A stretch of DNA of 64,000 nucleotides, from positions 86,153 to 150,152 of the forward strand of contig CAZGKW010000007.1 of the NCBI GenBank assembly GCA_964526295.1, given 5' to 3'. Positions 8,730-16,813 of the stretch are shown piece by piece (the stretch's first letter is position 1; each line of letters begins with the position of its first letter). The stretch comes from CAZGKW01 sp964526295 (GTDB taxonomy: Bacteria > Planctomycetota > Phycisphaerae > FEN-1346). The notes beneath the pieces are model-generated. The model did no database searches and was not told the origin of the DNA. It saw only the letters and a list, made by a program, of their open reading frames with translations. The position numbers and the translations under genes are program-made.

Positions 8730-11105
8730 ATGGTCCCGAGACTGCTGGGCTTCGAGAAGGTCGGGCCGATTACCCGGCTCGATCCCTACCTCGGTCTCGG
8801 CTGGGGCGTGGTGGTCCTGCTGGTGCTGGCCGCCGCGGCGATCATCTACGTCGTGGCCCTGTACCGGATGGAGCGGATGCTGACGAAGGGCCGGCGGATC
8901 GTCCTCGGCGTTCTCCGGGCGGTCGTCCTGGTGCTGGTGCTGGTGCTTCTTTTCGAGCCGATGCTGGGCGTCGAGATGATCGCCGACCTTCCGCGGACGC
9001 TCCTGGTGCTGCTGGACGTCTCCGAGAGCATGGCCATCGAGGACGACCGGACGAGCGAGGAGGCCCTGAAGGAGGCGGCCCTGGGCCTGGGGAAGATCTC
9101 TTACGCCGAGGCGGCCGAGCCGCTGCCCGAAGGCGTCAAGGCCGACGTGGCCGGGGTCTCGCGGATCGAGATCGCCAAGGCGATCCTGTCGGCCCCGCCG
9201 GAGGGCCCGTTCGCCCGGCTCAGCGAGGACTACAAGCTCCGCTACTTCCGCTTCGGCCGCCGCCTGGAGCCGACCGCCGGCGAGGGCGAGGTCCTGCCGA
9301 ACACGCTCCAGGCCTCCGAGGCGACCGACCCGGTCACGCGCCTCGGCTCCGCGATCGTCGAGGCCCTGGGCCGATACAGCGGCCAGTCGATCGCCGGCAT
9401 CATCGTCCTGACGGACGGGGCGGCCAACGACGGCCTGGCGCCGATGGAGGCGGCCCGGCGGATGCAGGCCGCCCGGGCCCCCATCTACCCGATCGGCCTG
9501 GGCCTGCCGGACCCGCCCGACGTCCGCGTCCGCCGCCTCATCGTCCAGGACACCGTCTTCCACAAGGACGAGGTCCCGGTGCGGGTCGAGCTGGCCTCGA
9601 ACGGCTTCCCCGGCCGGACGGTGAACCTGACGGCGACGGTCGACGGCCGCAAGGTCGCCGGCAAGGTCGTCGTGCTGAAGGGCGGGCCGCAGATCGAGGA
9701 GGTCACGTTCGTGCCGGGCCAGAAGGGCGGCACGGTCGAGCTGGAGGCGAGCGTCGCCCCCTTGGCGGGCGAGACGACCCTGGAGAACAACCGCGTCAGC
9801 CGGACCCTCCGCGTCGTCGACGAGAAGATCAAGGTCCTCTACGTCGAGGGCAAGCCCCGGTGGGAGTACCGGTACCTCAGGCAGGTGCTCCTGCGGGACC
9901 ACCGGCTGGAGGTGAAGTTCCTCCTGACGGCGGGCGACCGCGACCTCGCCGAGACCAGCGAACGGTATCTGACGGACTTCCCCGAGGAACAGGCCGACGC
10001 CTACTACCACGACCTGGTGGTCCTGGGCGACGTGCCGGCGTCCTACTTCTCGGGCACCCAGCTCGAGCGGATCGAGGAGCTGGTCCGCGAGCGGGGCGGC
10101 TCGTTCCTGATGCTCGCCGGCCACCGCTACGCCCCCATGAGCTATCTCGGGACGCCCATCGCGAAGGTCCTGCCGGTGCGGCTCTCCGGCGAGGGCGTGC
10201 CCCGCTCCGTCGAGGAGTCGATTTATCCGGTGGTCACCGAGGCGGGGCGGGCCAGCGCGTTCGTCTCGCTCCAGGCCGACGAGGACCGCAACCAGGCCCT
10301 GTGGGGCCTGGTCCGGCCGATGCACAAGCTGGCCGTCCTGGACGGGCCGAAACCCGCCGCCACGGTCCTGGCCGAGCTGTCGAGCCGCCGCGGCGAGGAG
10401 CCCTATCCGCTCATCGCCTGGCAGCGGTACGGCAGCGGCAAGGGCCTCTATATCGGCACCGACCAGCTCTGGCGGCTCCGGTTCAATCGGGGCGACCAGT
10501 TCCACGCCCGGTTCTGGGGCCAGGCCATCCAGTTCCTCACCCTGTCGCGCCTCCTGGGCGAGAACCGCCGCATCCAGATCGAGACCGACCGCCGCGAGTA
10601 CCGCACCGGCGAGCAGGTCCAGGTGACCGCCAACGTCCTGAACGAATCGTTCGAGCCCGTCCGGGACGACAGCTACGCGGTGTACCTGGAGGTCCTCGGG
10701 CCGCGGCCCGAGACCGAGACGCTCGAGCTCCAGGCCGTGCCGGACATCGCGGGCCTGTATCAGGGCGTGGCGACGCCCTCGCGGGAGGGAAGCTACCGCA
10801 TCCGTCCGGGCCTGGCGGAGCAGCCGTACGCCAGCGACGCCGAGTTCGCCGTCAAGGCCGCCCCGCTGGAGCAGCTCGAACCGGCGATGCAGGAGGACCT
10901 GCTCCGCCGCATGGCCGAGGTCTCGGGCGGGCGGTATGTCCCGGTCTCGGAGCTCTCGGAGCTGCCGGAGGCCCTGGCGGGCGAGCAGCGGACCATCACC
11001 GTCCGCCGCCAGAGCGAGCTGTGGGACCTCTGGCCGGTGCTCGTCCTGGTGGTCCTGCTGCTGGCCATCGAGTGGTTCGTCCGACGCCGACACGACCTGG
11101 TCTAG
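8730..11105 (+). CDS. VWA / glutamine-amidotransferase-fold membrane protein
   Basis: I start at the ATG at 8730, which has GGAG 6 bases upstream; a TTG at 8718 would add four residues. Two N-terminal helices (residues about 20-43 and 53-76) precede a VWA domain with MIDAS D96-S100 (DVSES) and a distal LTDGAANDG. An Ig-like stretch and an amidotransferase-fold domain (KVLYVEGKPRWEYRYL, then GGSFLMLAGHRYAPMSYLG) follow. A C-terminal helix ends the 791-residue protein. Homologues are often annotated 'glutamine amidotransferase', but no catalytic triad is apparent, so a structural role is more likely. It is tightly linked to the next gene (7-base gap). Confidence 0.8.
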   Translation: MVPRLLGFEKVGPITRLDPYLGLGWGVVVLLVLAAAAIIYVVALYRMERMLTKGRRIVLGVLRAVVLVLVLVLLFEPMLGVEMIADLPRTLLVLLDVSESMAIEDDRTSEEALKEAALGLGKISYAEAAEPLPEGVKADVAGVSRIEIAKAILSAPPEGPFARLSEDYKLRYFRFGRRLEPTAGEGEVLPNTLQASEATDPVTRLGSAIVEALGRYSGQSIAGIIVLTDGAANDGLAPMEAARRMQAARAPIYPIGLGLPDPPDVRVRRLIVQDTVFHKDEVPVRVELASNGFPGRTVNLTATVDGRKVAGKVVVLKGGPQIEEVTFVPGQKGGTVELEASVAPLAGETTLENNRVSRTLRVVDEKIKVLYVEGKPRWEYRYLRQVLLRDHRLEVKFLLTAGDRDLAETSERYLTDFPEEQADAYYHDLVVLGDVPASYFSGTQLERIEELVRERGGSFLMLAGHRYAPMSYLGTPIAKVLPVRLSGEGVPRSVEESIYPVVTEAGRASAFVSLQADEDRNQALWGLVRPMHKLAVLDGPKPAATVLAELSSRRGEEPYPLIAWQRYGSGKGLYIGTDQLWRLRFNRGDQFHARFWGQAIQFLTLSRLLGENRRIQIETDRREYRTGEQVQVTANVLNESFEPVRDDSYAVYLEVLGPRPETETLELQAVPDIAGLYQGVATPSREGSYRIRPGLAEQPYASDAEFAVKAAPLEQLEPAMQEDLLRRMAEVSGGRYVPVSELSELPEALAGEQRTITVRRQSELWDLWPVLVLVVLLLAIEWFVRRRHDLV

Positions 11106-11112
11106 GGAAGCG

Positions 11113-12831
11113 ATGACGGCCGAAGCGATCGAAATGCGAAGCGGTGGACAGGCGGTCGAGCGGAAGCTCGAGGCCGCCTGGCGAAAGGCCCGACGGTTCC
11201 TCGCCGTCCGGGGCATCGCGTACCTCCTGATCTGGACGGCCGCCCTGCTGCTGGTGGACCTGTTGATCGACTGGCTGTTCCTCCTGCCGGGGTGGGCCCG
11301 GGTGCTGCTCGTGGCGGCCAACTTGGCCGTCCTGGCGTGGGTGCTCTACCGGAAGTGGCTCCGGTTCCTCCGGCGGTACGACCCGGTCCGGGTGGCCCTC
11401 CAGGTCGAGCGGTACCATCCGGAGCTGCGGAGCCTCCTCGTCTCGTACGTCCAGTTCGACGAGGGCTCGCCGGAGGCGGCGATGGCCTCGCCGGTGCTCG
11501 TGCGGCTCGTCCGGGACCAGGCCGTCGAGGCGACCCGGCCGATCAACTTCCGCGAGATCGTCGACTTTCGCGAGCTGCGGCCCGTGCTGCTCGTGTCGCT
11601 GGGCATGGTCATCTTTTTCGGGGCGGTCAGCGTCAACTGGGGCGACTTCGTCGCCACCCTCCTGGTGCGGATGATCAACCCCGGCGTCGACACGAAGTAC
11701 CCCACCGCCACCCAGATCACGAGCATCACCGGCGACGTGACCGTCCAGCAGGGAAAGCCCGTGACGATAGAGGCCGTCACGAGCGGCGTCTACCCGGCCG
11801 AGGGCCGGCGGTGGCTCTACGTCCGCCCCGAGGAGGGCGACTGGGAACGCCTGGCGTTCCCCACGCCCGGCGAGAGGGCCCGGTTCGTCTACACCCTGAC
11901 CAACGTCTACGCCGATTTCGAGTACTTCGTCCGCCTGGGTGACGACCAGAGCCAGACGTATCGCGTGACGGTCGTCCCGCCGCCGTACCTGGTGGGGCGG
12001 GAGGTCCGCCTGTCGTACCCGGCCTACACGGACCTGCCGGACCGGACGGTCGAATCGCTGAACCTGGAGGTGCCCGAGGGGACCCGGATCGCCTGGCGCC
12101 TGACGTGCGACCGGCCGCTGGCGGCCGCCGAGGTCGTCGTCGGCGCGGCCGAGCCGCTACGCCTGGAACCGAGCGAGGACGGGCGGAAGGTGCGGTTCGA
12201 GCGGACCGCCGAGAGCTCCTTCCCGTACCACTTCAACTGGACCGACCGGGAGCACGGCTACCTCTACCAGGAGGACGTGCACTACTTCGTCCAGGTGGTG
12301 CCGGACGCGACGCCGGAGGTCGAGATCACCCGCCCGCTCCAGGACGAGAAGGCGACGGTCGCCGTGACGCACCCGATCGCGTTCCGGGCGACCGACGACT
12401 ACGCCGTCACCGAGGCCCGGATCGTCTACACGGTCGACGACGGCCCGGAGCAGTCGCGGCCCATCGAGCTCCAGCGCCGCGGGCCGGTGGCCAAGGAGGT
12501 CGAGTGGACGCTCCGCGAGTCGATCCCCGACCTCCAGGAGGGGCAGGTCGTCACCTATGCCGTCGAGGTCCGCGACAACCGCGACGGCGACCGCGGGCCG
12601 AACGTGGCCCGGTCGCAGTCGCTGCGGCTCTACATCGTGAGCCCCGAGGAGTTCCTCCGGCACGTCTTCGAACAGGGAGCAAAGCTCTTCAAGGAGGTCG
12701 AAGCCCTCTATAATGAGGAGACGGAGGCTTCCGGCGAGGTCAAGACGCTGAAAGACCTGCCGACCCCGGCGCCGCCCGAGCCCGGGACGGAGTCGCCGTC
12801 CGGCACGGGACCGGAAACGCCGGGGCCGTAA
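11113..12831 (+). CDS. DUF4175-like membrane protein
   Basis: The start ATG at 11113 follows the previous stop by 7 bases. Two helices occupy residues about 33-75 (IAYLLIWTAALLLVDLLI, then VLLVAANLAVLAWVLY) and a third lies near 155-172. The large extracytoplasmic part has at least two Ig-like beta domains, with typical phrases RLSYPAYTDLPDRT and HPIAFRATDDYAVTEARI. This layout resembles the N-terminal part of DUF4175 proteins. The coiled-coil part that DUF4175 proteins carry downstream appears here as the separate next gene. The C-terminus is Pro/Gly-rich. It is probably an envelope scaffold working with the MoxR/VWA set. Confidence 0.7.
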   Translation: MTAEAIEMRSGGQAVERKLEAAWRKARRFLAVRGIAYLLIWTAALLLVDLLIDWLFLLPGWARVLLVAANLAVLAWVLYRKWLRFLRRYDPVRVALQVERYHPELRSLLVSYVQFDEGSPEAAMASPVLVRLVRDQAVEATRPINFREIVDFRELRPVLLVSLGMVIFFGAVSVNWGDFVATLLVRMINPGVDTKYPTATQITSITGDVTVQQGKPVTIEAVTSGVYPAEGRRWLYVRPEEGDWERLAFPTPGERARFVYTLTNVYADFEYFVRLGDDQSQTYRVTVVPPPYLVGREVRLSYPAYTDLPDRTVESLNLEVPEGTRIAWRLTCDRPLAAAEVVVGAAEPLRLEPSEDGRKVRFERTAESSFPYHFNWTDREHGYLYQEDVHYFVQVVPDATPEVEITRPLQDEKATVAVTHPIAFRATDDYAVTEARIVYTVDDGPEQSRPIELQRRGPVAKEVEWTLRESIPDLQEGQVVTYAVEVRDNRDGDRGPNVARSQSLRLYIVSPEEFLRHVFEQGAKLFKEVEALYNEETEASGEVKTLKDLPTPAPPEPGTESPSGTGPETPGP

Positions 12832-12846
12832 GAGGCCGCAGATCAC

Positions 12847-12917
12847 TTCCCTCTCCCTTGGCGGGAGCGGGGTCGCCCGCCCGCCGAAGCCTTGGCGAAG
12901 GCGGGGTGTGAGGGGGC
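12847..12917. repeat. Dispersed-type intergenic repeat with two hairpins
   Basis: The spacer holds CTCCC-TTGGC-GGGAG (12853-12867). It then holds an arm pair CCCGCC (12880-12885) and GGCGGG (12900-12905) around the GAAGCCTTGGCGAA core. I recognise the CCCTCTCCC...GCCTTGGCGAAGGCGGGG...TGAGGGGG layout as a common scattered intergenic repeat in several phyla. That is recall, not a search. Confidence 0.5.
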
Positions 12918-13056
12918 TGAGGCGGACTCGGATAGCTTCCAAGCCGCCCTTTTGGCCGCGAGGGTCCGGCGGATCGCGGTTTCATCGGGGCGGCGAGCCG
13001 ACCCGCCCCGCTCGAGCCGAGCGGGTGCCGCGGAGGTCGGCGCCCGGAGGTGGACC

Positions 13057-15741
13057 ATGATACGGCACAACGGATGGATGTTCCTGGCGGTGTTGCTGGC
13101 GGCCGGCCCGGCGTTCGGGGCGGCTGACGCGCCCGCTTCGCCGGCGGCCGAAGCGCCCGCTTCTGCGATGCCCACGCCCGGGACGGGGCCCGACGCCTCG
13201 GCCCCCGCCGCCGGGCCCACCTTCGACTTCCTCGAGGTCGCCGAGCGGCTCCTCGACGAGGCCGAGCGGCAGTACATGGTCAACCAGCGGATGGACGTGG
13301 TCGTCGAGAAGTTCCGCGACCTGACGCAGGCCCTCCGGGCCAACGACATGATGAAGCGGGGCAACGGGCCCATGCTCGAAGGCGTCGCGGCGGTCCTGGA
13401 GGCCCTGAACACCGAGAACGTTCCCGAGGCCGCCCGCCGCCTCCAGGAGGCCCGGAAGCAGCTCTCGGCGTTCCGGCCGGAGGTCCAGGCCGCCGACGAG
13501 CAGATCGACACGATCGTCGCCCGCCTGGAGCGGCTCCTGGAGCAGGCCGGGGCCGCCCGGACGCTCGACGACCTCATCAGCGAGCTGGGCCTGATCATCG
13601 AGAAGGAGGAGCGGACCGTCGCCGACACCAAGACCTGGGGGGCCCGTCTCCTCCAGGTCGTCCAAGGGGCCGAGCGCCAGGCCGAGACCCTCTCGATCGG
13701 CCAGGACCGCATCGCCCGGCGCGTCGTCCGCTTCGAGGACCGCCTCGACCAGGCCATCGAGCCCGAGACCGACCCGGTCCGGCACCTGGCGATGAAGCGG
13801 GCCGCCGAGGTCCTCGCCCAGGGTAAGCCCGAGGACCTTCTCCTCGACGCCGCCAAGCGGATCGGCGGCCAGGACCCCATCGGGGCCGTCCGCAACCAGG
13901 AGACGGCCCTGGTGGTCCTGAGGGAGGCCCGGCGGCTCCTGAAGGCCGGCGACGAGCTCGAAGAGCTGATGGCCCTGCTGGAGAAGCTGAAGCGGATCCT
14001 GCGGGCCCAGCAGGCCCTTCGCCGCAACGTCGAGTCCATTCCCCAGCCGGACGCCTTCGTGGCCGCCAAGCGCCGGTTCCAGATCGAGCAGCGCGAGCTC
14101 GCCAACGACGTCTCGACCGTCGATGCGTCGCTCTTCGACCCCGAGGGGGCCGTCGGGGCTGAGAGCCCGGAGCTGGCCGCCAAGGGCAACCCCATCACCG
14201 AGACGGGGTCGGCCATGGGCCGGGCCGAGACGGCCATCGAGGCCGGCCGGCAGGCGCCCGCCGCCACCGCCCAGAAGGAGGCCGAGGCCGCCCTCGAACG
14301 GGCCATCGCCATGCTCGAAAAACGCATCGCCGAGCTCACGAAGAGCGAGACCCTCGAGGACCTGATCGAGGACGCCCTGGAGCGGCTCCGCGAGCTGAAG
14401 GAGATGGCCGAACGCCAGAAGGAGCTCTTCGACCAGACGGTCGACACGGCCGCCGCCGGCAAGCCCGTCAAGCCGATCGCCCCGCCGCAGGACGAGCTGC
14501 GGGAGGACGTCGGGAAGTTCCAGGCCGAGCTGCCGCCCTCGCCGTACACCGACCGGATGCAGGGGCCGCTGAACCGGGCCCGGGGCGAGATGCAGGACGC
14601 CACGAAGTCGCTCTCCGAGGAGCAGCCGACCACGGCCACGCCGGCCCAGCAGCGGGCCCTGTCGGCCCTCCAGGACGCCATCAAGATCCAGGAGGAGGAG
14701 CTGGCGGCCCTCCAGAACCAGATGATGGGGGCCCAGATGGCCGAGGGCATGGAATCGATGCTCGACCAGCTCCAGGCCATGCTCGACCAGCAGAAGGGCC
14801 TCCTCGCCGACACCCAGCAGGCCCAGGCCCAGCAGCAGGACGTCCAGCCCATCGCCCAGCCCCAGGGCGACCTCGCCCAGGCCGCCCAGTCGATGCAGCC
14901 GATGATGCCCACCCCGCCCATGCAGCAGTCGATGCAGACGGCGAGCCAGGCGATGCAGCAGGCGACGCAGGCCCTCCAGCAGGGCCAGGCCCCCCAGGCC
15001 GTGCCCGCCCAGCAGCAGGCCGTCCAGGCCCTCCAGCAGGCCATCAACCAGGGCAACGCCCTGATGGACCAGATGCAGCAGATGATGGACCAGATCGCCC
15101 AGGCGATGGAGATGGCGTCCCAGCTCGCCCAGCAGCAGCAGCAACTCATGGACCAGACCCAGGCCGCGCCCATGCAGGGCCTGCCCCAGATCGGACCGCC
15201 CCAGTCGGCCCTCGGGCAGCAGGCCGGCAGCGCCGGCCAGATGCCCTTCTTCGGGCCGGGGTTCCAGCAGGCCGCCCAGTCGATGCAGCAGGCGGCCGGA
15301 GCCCTGTCGCAGATGAACCAGCCCGGGGCCCTGAGCGCCCAGCAGCAGGCCCTCAACACCCTCCAGGGCATGATGGGCATGGGGCAGATGGGCCAGATGG
15401 GCCAGATGGGCCAGGGCATGATGGGCCAGGGCATGATGGGGCAAGGCATGATGGGCATGGGCATGTACGGGATGGGAATGATGGGCATGGGCATGATGGG
15501 ACTCGGAATGACACGCATGCCGACCGTCGTCACTCCCGGCTCCCAGAGTCTCGACCCCCAGGACCACGAGCGGATCATCCCCTACATGACCCCCATGGGG
15601 GCCCCGGCGGCCCGCGGCGACGCCCGGTGGCGACCCCTCGGGGCGCGGGAACGCGAGGCCCTGTACCAGAAATACGAGCGGGAGCTGCCACGGGAGTACC
15701 GGGCGCTCCTGGAGGACTACTACGAGGCCCTGTCGGACTAG
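13057..15741 (+). CDS. Exported coiled-coil protein with Met/Gln/Gly-rich tail
   Basis: The ATG at 13057 has CGGAGG 7 bases upstream and begins a signal peptide (MIRHNGWMFLAVLLAAGPAFGA). The frame is open upstream to 12892, but that stretch is a repeat. Residues about 50-600 are heptad-rich, charged helices (long Glu/Arg/Leu runs), hence coiled coil. Residues about 600-830 are rich in Gln, Met and Ala. The segment encoded by 15368-15513 is a Met-Gly-Gln tandem repeat (GQMGQMGQ, GQGMMGQGMMGQ). A charged C-terminal segment (ALYQKYERELPREYRALL) closes it. The coiled-coil region corresponds to the second half of DUF4175-type proteins. Function is unknown; the Met-rich tail could bind copper or form an adhesive, disordered surface. 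Confidence 0.7.
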   Translation: MIRHNGWMFLAVLLAAGPAFGAADAPASPAAEAPASAMPTPGTGPDASAPAAGPTFDFLEVAERLLDEAERQYMVNQRMDVVVEKFRDLTQALRANDMMKRGNGPMLEGVAAVLEALNTENVPEAARRLQEARKQLSAFRPEVQAADEQIDTIVARLERLLEQAGAARTLDDLISELGLIIEKEERTVADTKTWGARLLQVVQGAERQAETLSIGQDRIARRVVRFEDRLDQAIEPETDPVRHLAMKRAAEVLAQGKPEDLLLDAAKRIGGQDPIGAVRNQETALVVLREARRLLKAGDELEELMALLEKLKRILRAQQALRRNVESIPQPDAFVAAKRRFQIEQRELANDVSTVDASLFDPEGAVGAESPELAAKGNPITETGSAMGRAETAIEAGRQAPAATAQKEAEAALERAIAMLEKRIAELTKSETLEDLIEDALERLRELKEMAERQKELFDQTVDTAAAGKPVKPIAPPQDELREDVGKFQAELPPSPYTDRMQGPLNRARGEMQDATKSLSEEQPTTATPAQQRALSALQDAIKIQEEELAALQNQMMGAQMAEGMESMLDQLQAMLDQQKGLLADTQQAQAQQQDVQPIAQPQGDLAQAAQSMQPMMPTPPMQQSMQTASQAMQQATQALQQGQAPQAVPAQQQAVQALQQAINQGNALMDQMQQMMDQIAQAMEMASQLAQQQQQLMDQTQAAPMQGLPQIGPPQSALGQQAGSAGQMPFFGPGFQQAAQSMQQAAGALSQMNQPGALSAQQQALNTLQGMMGMGQMGQMGQMGQGMMGQGMMGQGMMGMGMYGMGMMGMGMMGLGMTRMPTVVTPGSQSLDPQDHERIIPYMTPMGAPAARGDARWRPLGAREREALYQKYERELPREYRALLEDYYEALSD

Positions 15742-15759
15742 CCCGAGGCCCCCGTCGGA

Positions 15760-15775
15760 CCCCCCTGGAGGGGGG
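15760..15775. repeat. C6/G6 hairpin between genes
   Basis: CCCCCC (15760-15765) and GGGGGG (15770-15775) pair around TGGA just after the Met-rich gene. It is a strong short stem without a T-tract. Confidence 0.4.
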
Positions 15776-15820
15776 CGCCGCGGTCCCCGACCGGGCCGCT
15801 TGGACATCGGAGATCGGACC

Positions 15821-16813
15821 GTGAAACGCTGCCTATTCGCGCTGGTTGCCGCGGGGACCGTGCTGGGCCTGGCCGCCCGGGCCGGGGCTCAGGCGGGTCC
15901 CACCCGGCCGGGCGACCTGACGCCCGAGGTCGAGCGGGCCATCGAGCGGGGCCTCAGGTACCTCGCCGCCCGCCAGAACGCCGACGGAAGCTGGGGCAAC
16001 AAGTACCAGTGCGGCATGACGGCCCTGGCGCTGATGTCGTTCATGCTGAAGGGCTACTTCCCCGAGCGGGGCCTTTACGGCGAGCGGCTCGACAAGGCCG
16101 TCGCGTTCCTCCTGGCAAGGGCCAAGCAGGGCGGGGGGTTCCTGGGGGGGAACATGTACGAACACGGCCTCGCCACGCTGGCCCTGTCGGAGGTCTGGGG
16201 CATGAGCGACCGCGAGGAGGTCCGCGACACCCTCAAGCGGGCCGTCGACGTCATCCTCCGGGCCCAGAGTCCCCGCGGGGGGTGGCGGTACCATCCCCGG
16301 CCTATCGACGCCGACATCTCGGCCACCGTCATGCAGATCGTGGCCCTGGCCTCGGCCAAGGAGGCGGGCATCCACGTCCCGTCGCACGTCATCCGGCGGG
16401 CCCAGGCCTACGTCAAGTGGCTCCAGGAGGGGGCGACGGGGGGGTTCGGCTACACCAGCCCCGGCCGGCCGGGGTTCGCCCGCACGGCGGCGGGGGTCCT
16501 GTCGCTGTTCATGACGGGCGAGCGGAACTCCCGGCCCGTCCTGGCGGGCCTCAGTTACCTCCGCCGGTACCCCGCCGAGAAGTTCGGTAACGTCAACCAC
16601 TACTACTATGGCCACTACTACGCCGTCCAGGCCATGTACCAGGCCGGGGAGACCTACTACCAGGAGTGGTATCCGCACATCCGCGACGCCCTCCTGGCCA
16701 AGCAGCGAGAGGACGGCGGGTGGAGCGCCGGCCACGACGAGGCCTACGGCACGGGCATGGCCATCCTGACGCTCGGCGTGCCGTACCGTTACCTGCCGAT
16801 CTACCAGCGATGA
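15821..16813 (+). CDS. Secreted prenyltransferase/squalene-oxidase-repeat protein
   Basis: The GTG at 15821 begins a signal peptide (MKRCLFALVAAGTVLGLAARAGAQA). The mature protein is an alpha/alpha barrel of QW-type repeats: LRYLAARQNADGSWGN, LRAQSPRGGWRYHP, LLAKQREDGGWS. This is the terpene-cyclase/prenyltransferase-like fold. The catalytic DxDD of squalene-hopene cyclases is not seen, and planctomycetes have many secreted versions with no known enzymatic role. The 330-residue length matches those. Its stop overlaps the next gene's start (ATGA), so the two are coupled. Confidence 0.85.
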   Translation: MKRCLFALVAAGTVLGLAARAGAQAGPTRPGDLTPEVERAIERGLRYLAARQNADGSWGNKYQCGMTALALMSFMLKGYFPERGLYGERLDKAVAFLLARAKQGGGFLGGNMYEHGLATLALSEVWGMSDREEVRDTLKRAVDVILRAQSPRGGWRYHPRPIDADISATVMQIVALASAKEAGIHVPSHVIRRAQAYVKWLQEGATGGFGYTSPGRPGFARTAAGVLSLFMTGERNSRPVLAGLSYLRRYPAEKFGNVNHYYYGHYYAVQAMYQAGETYYQEWYPHIRDALLAKQREDGGWSAGHDEAYGTGMAILTLGVPYRYLPIYQR

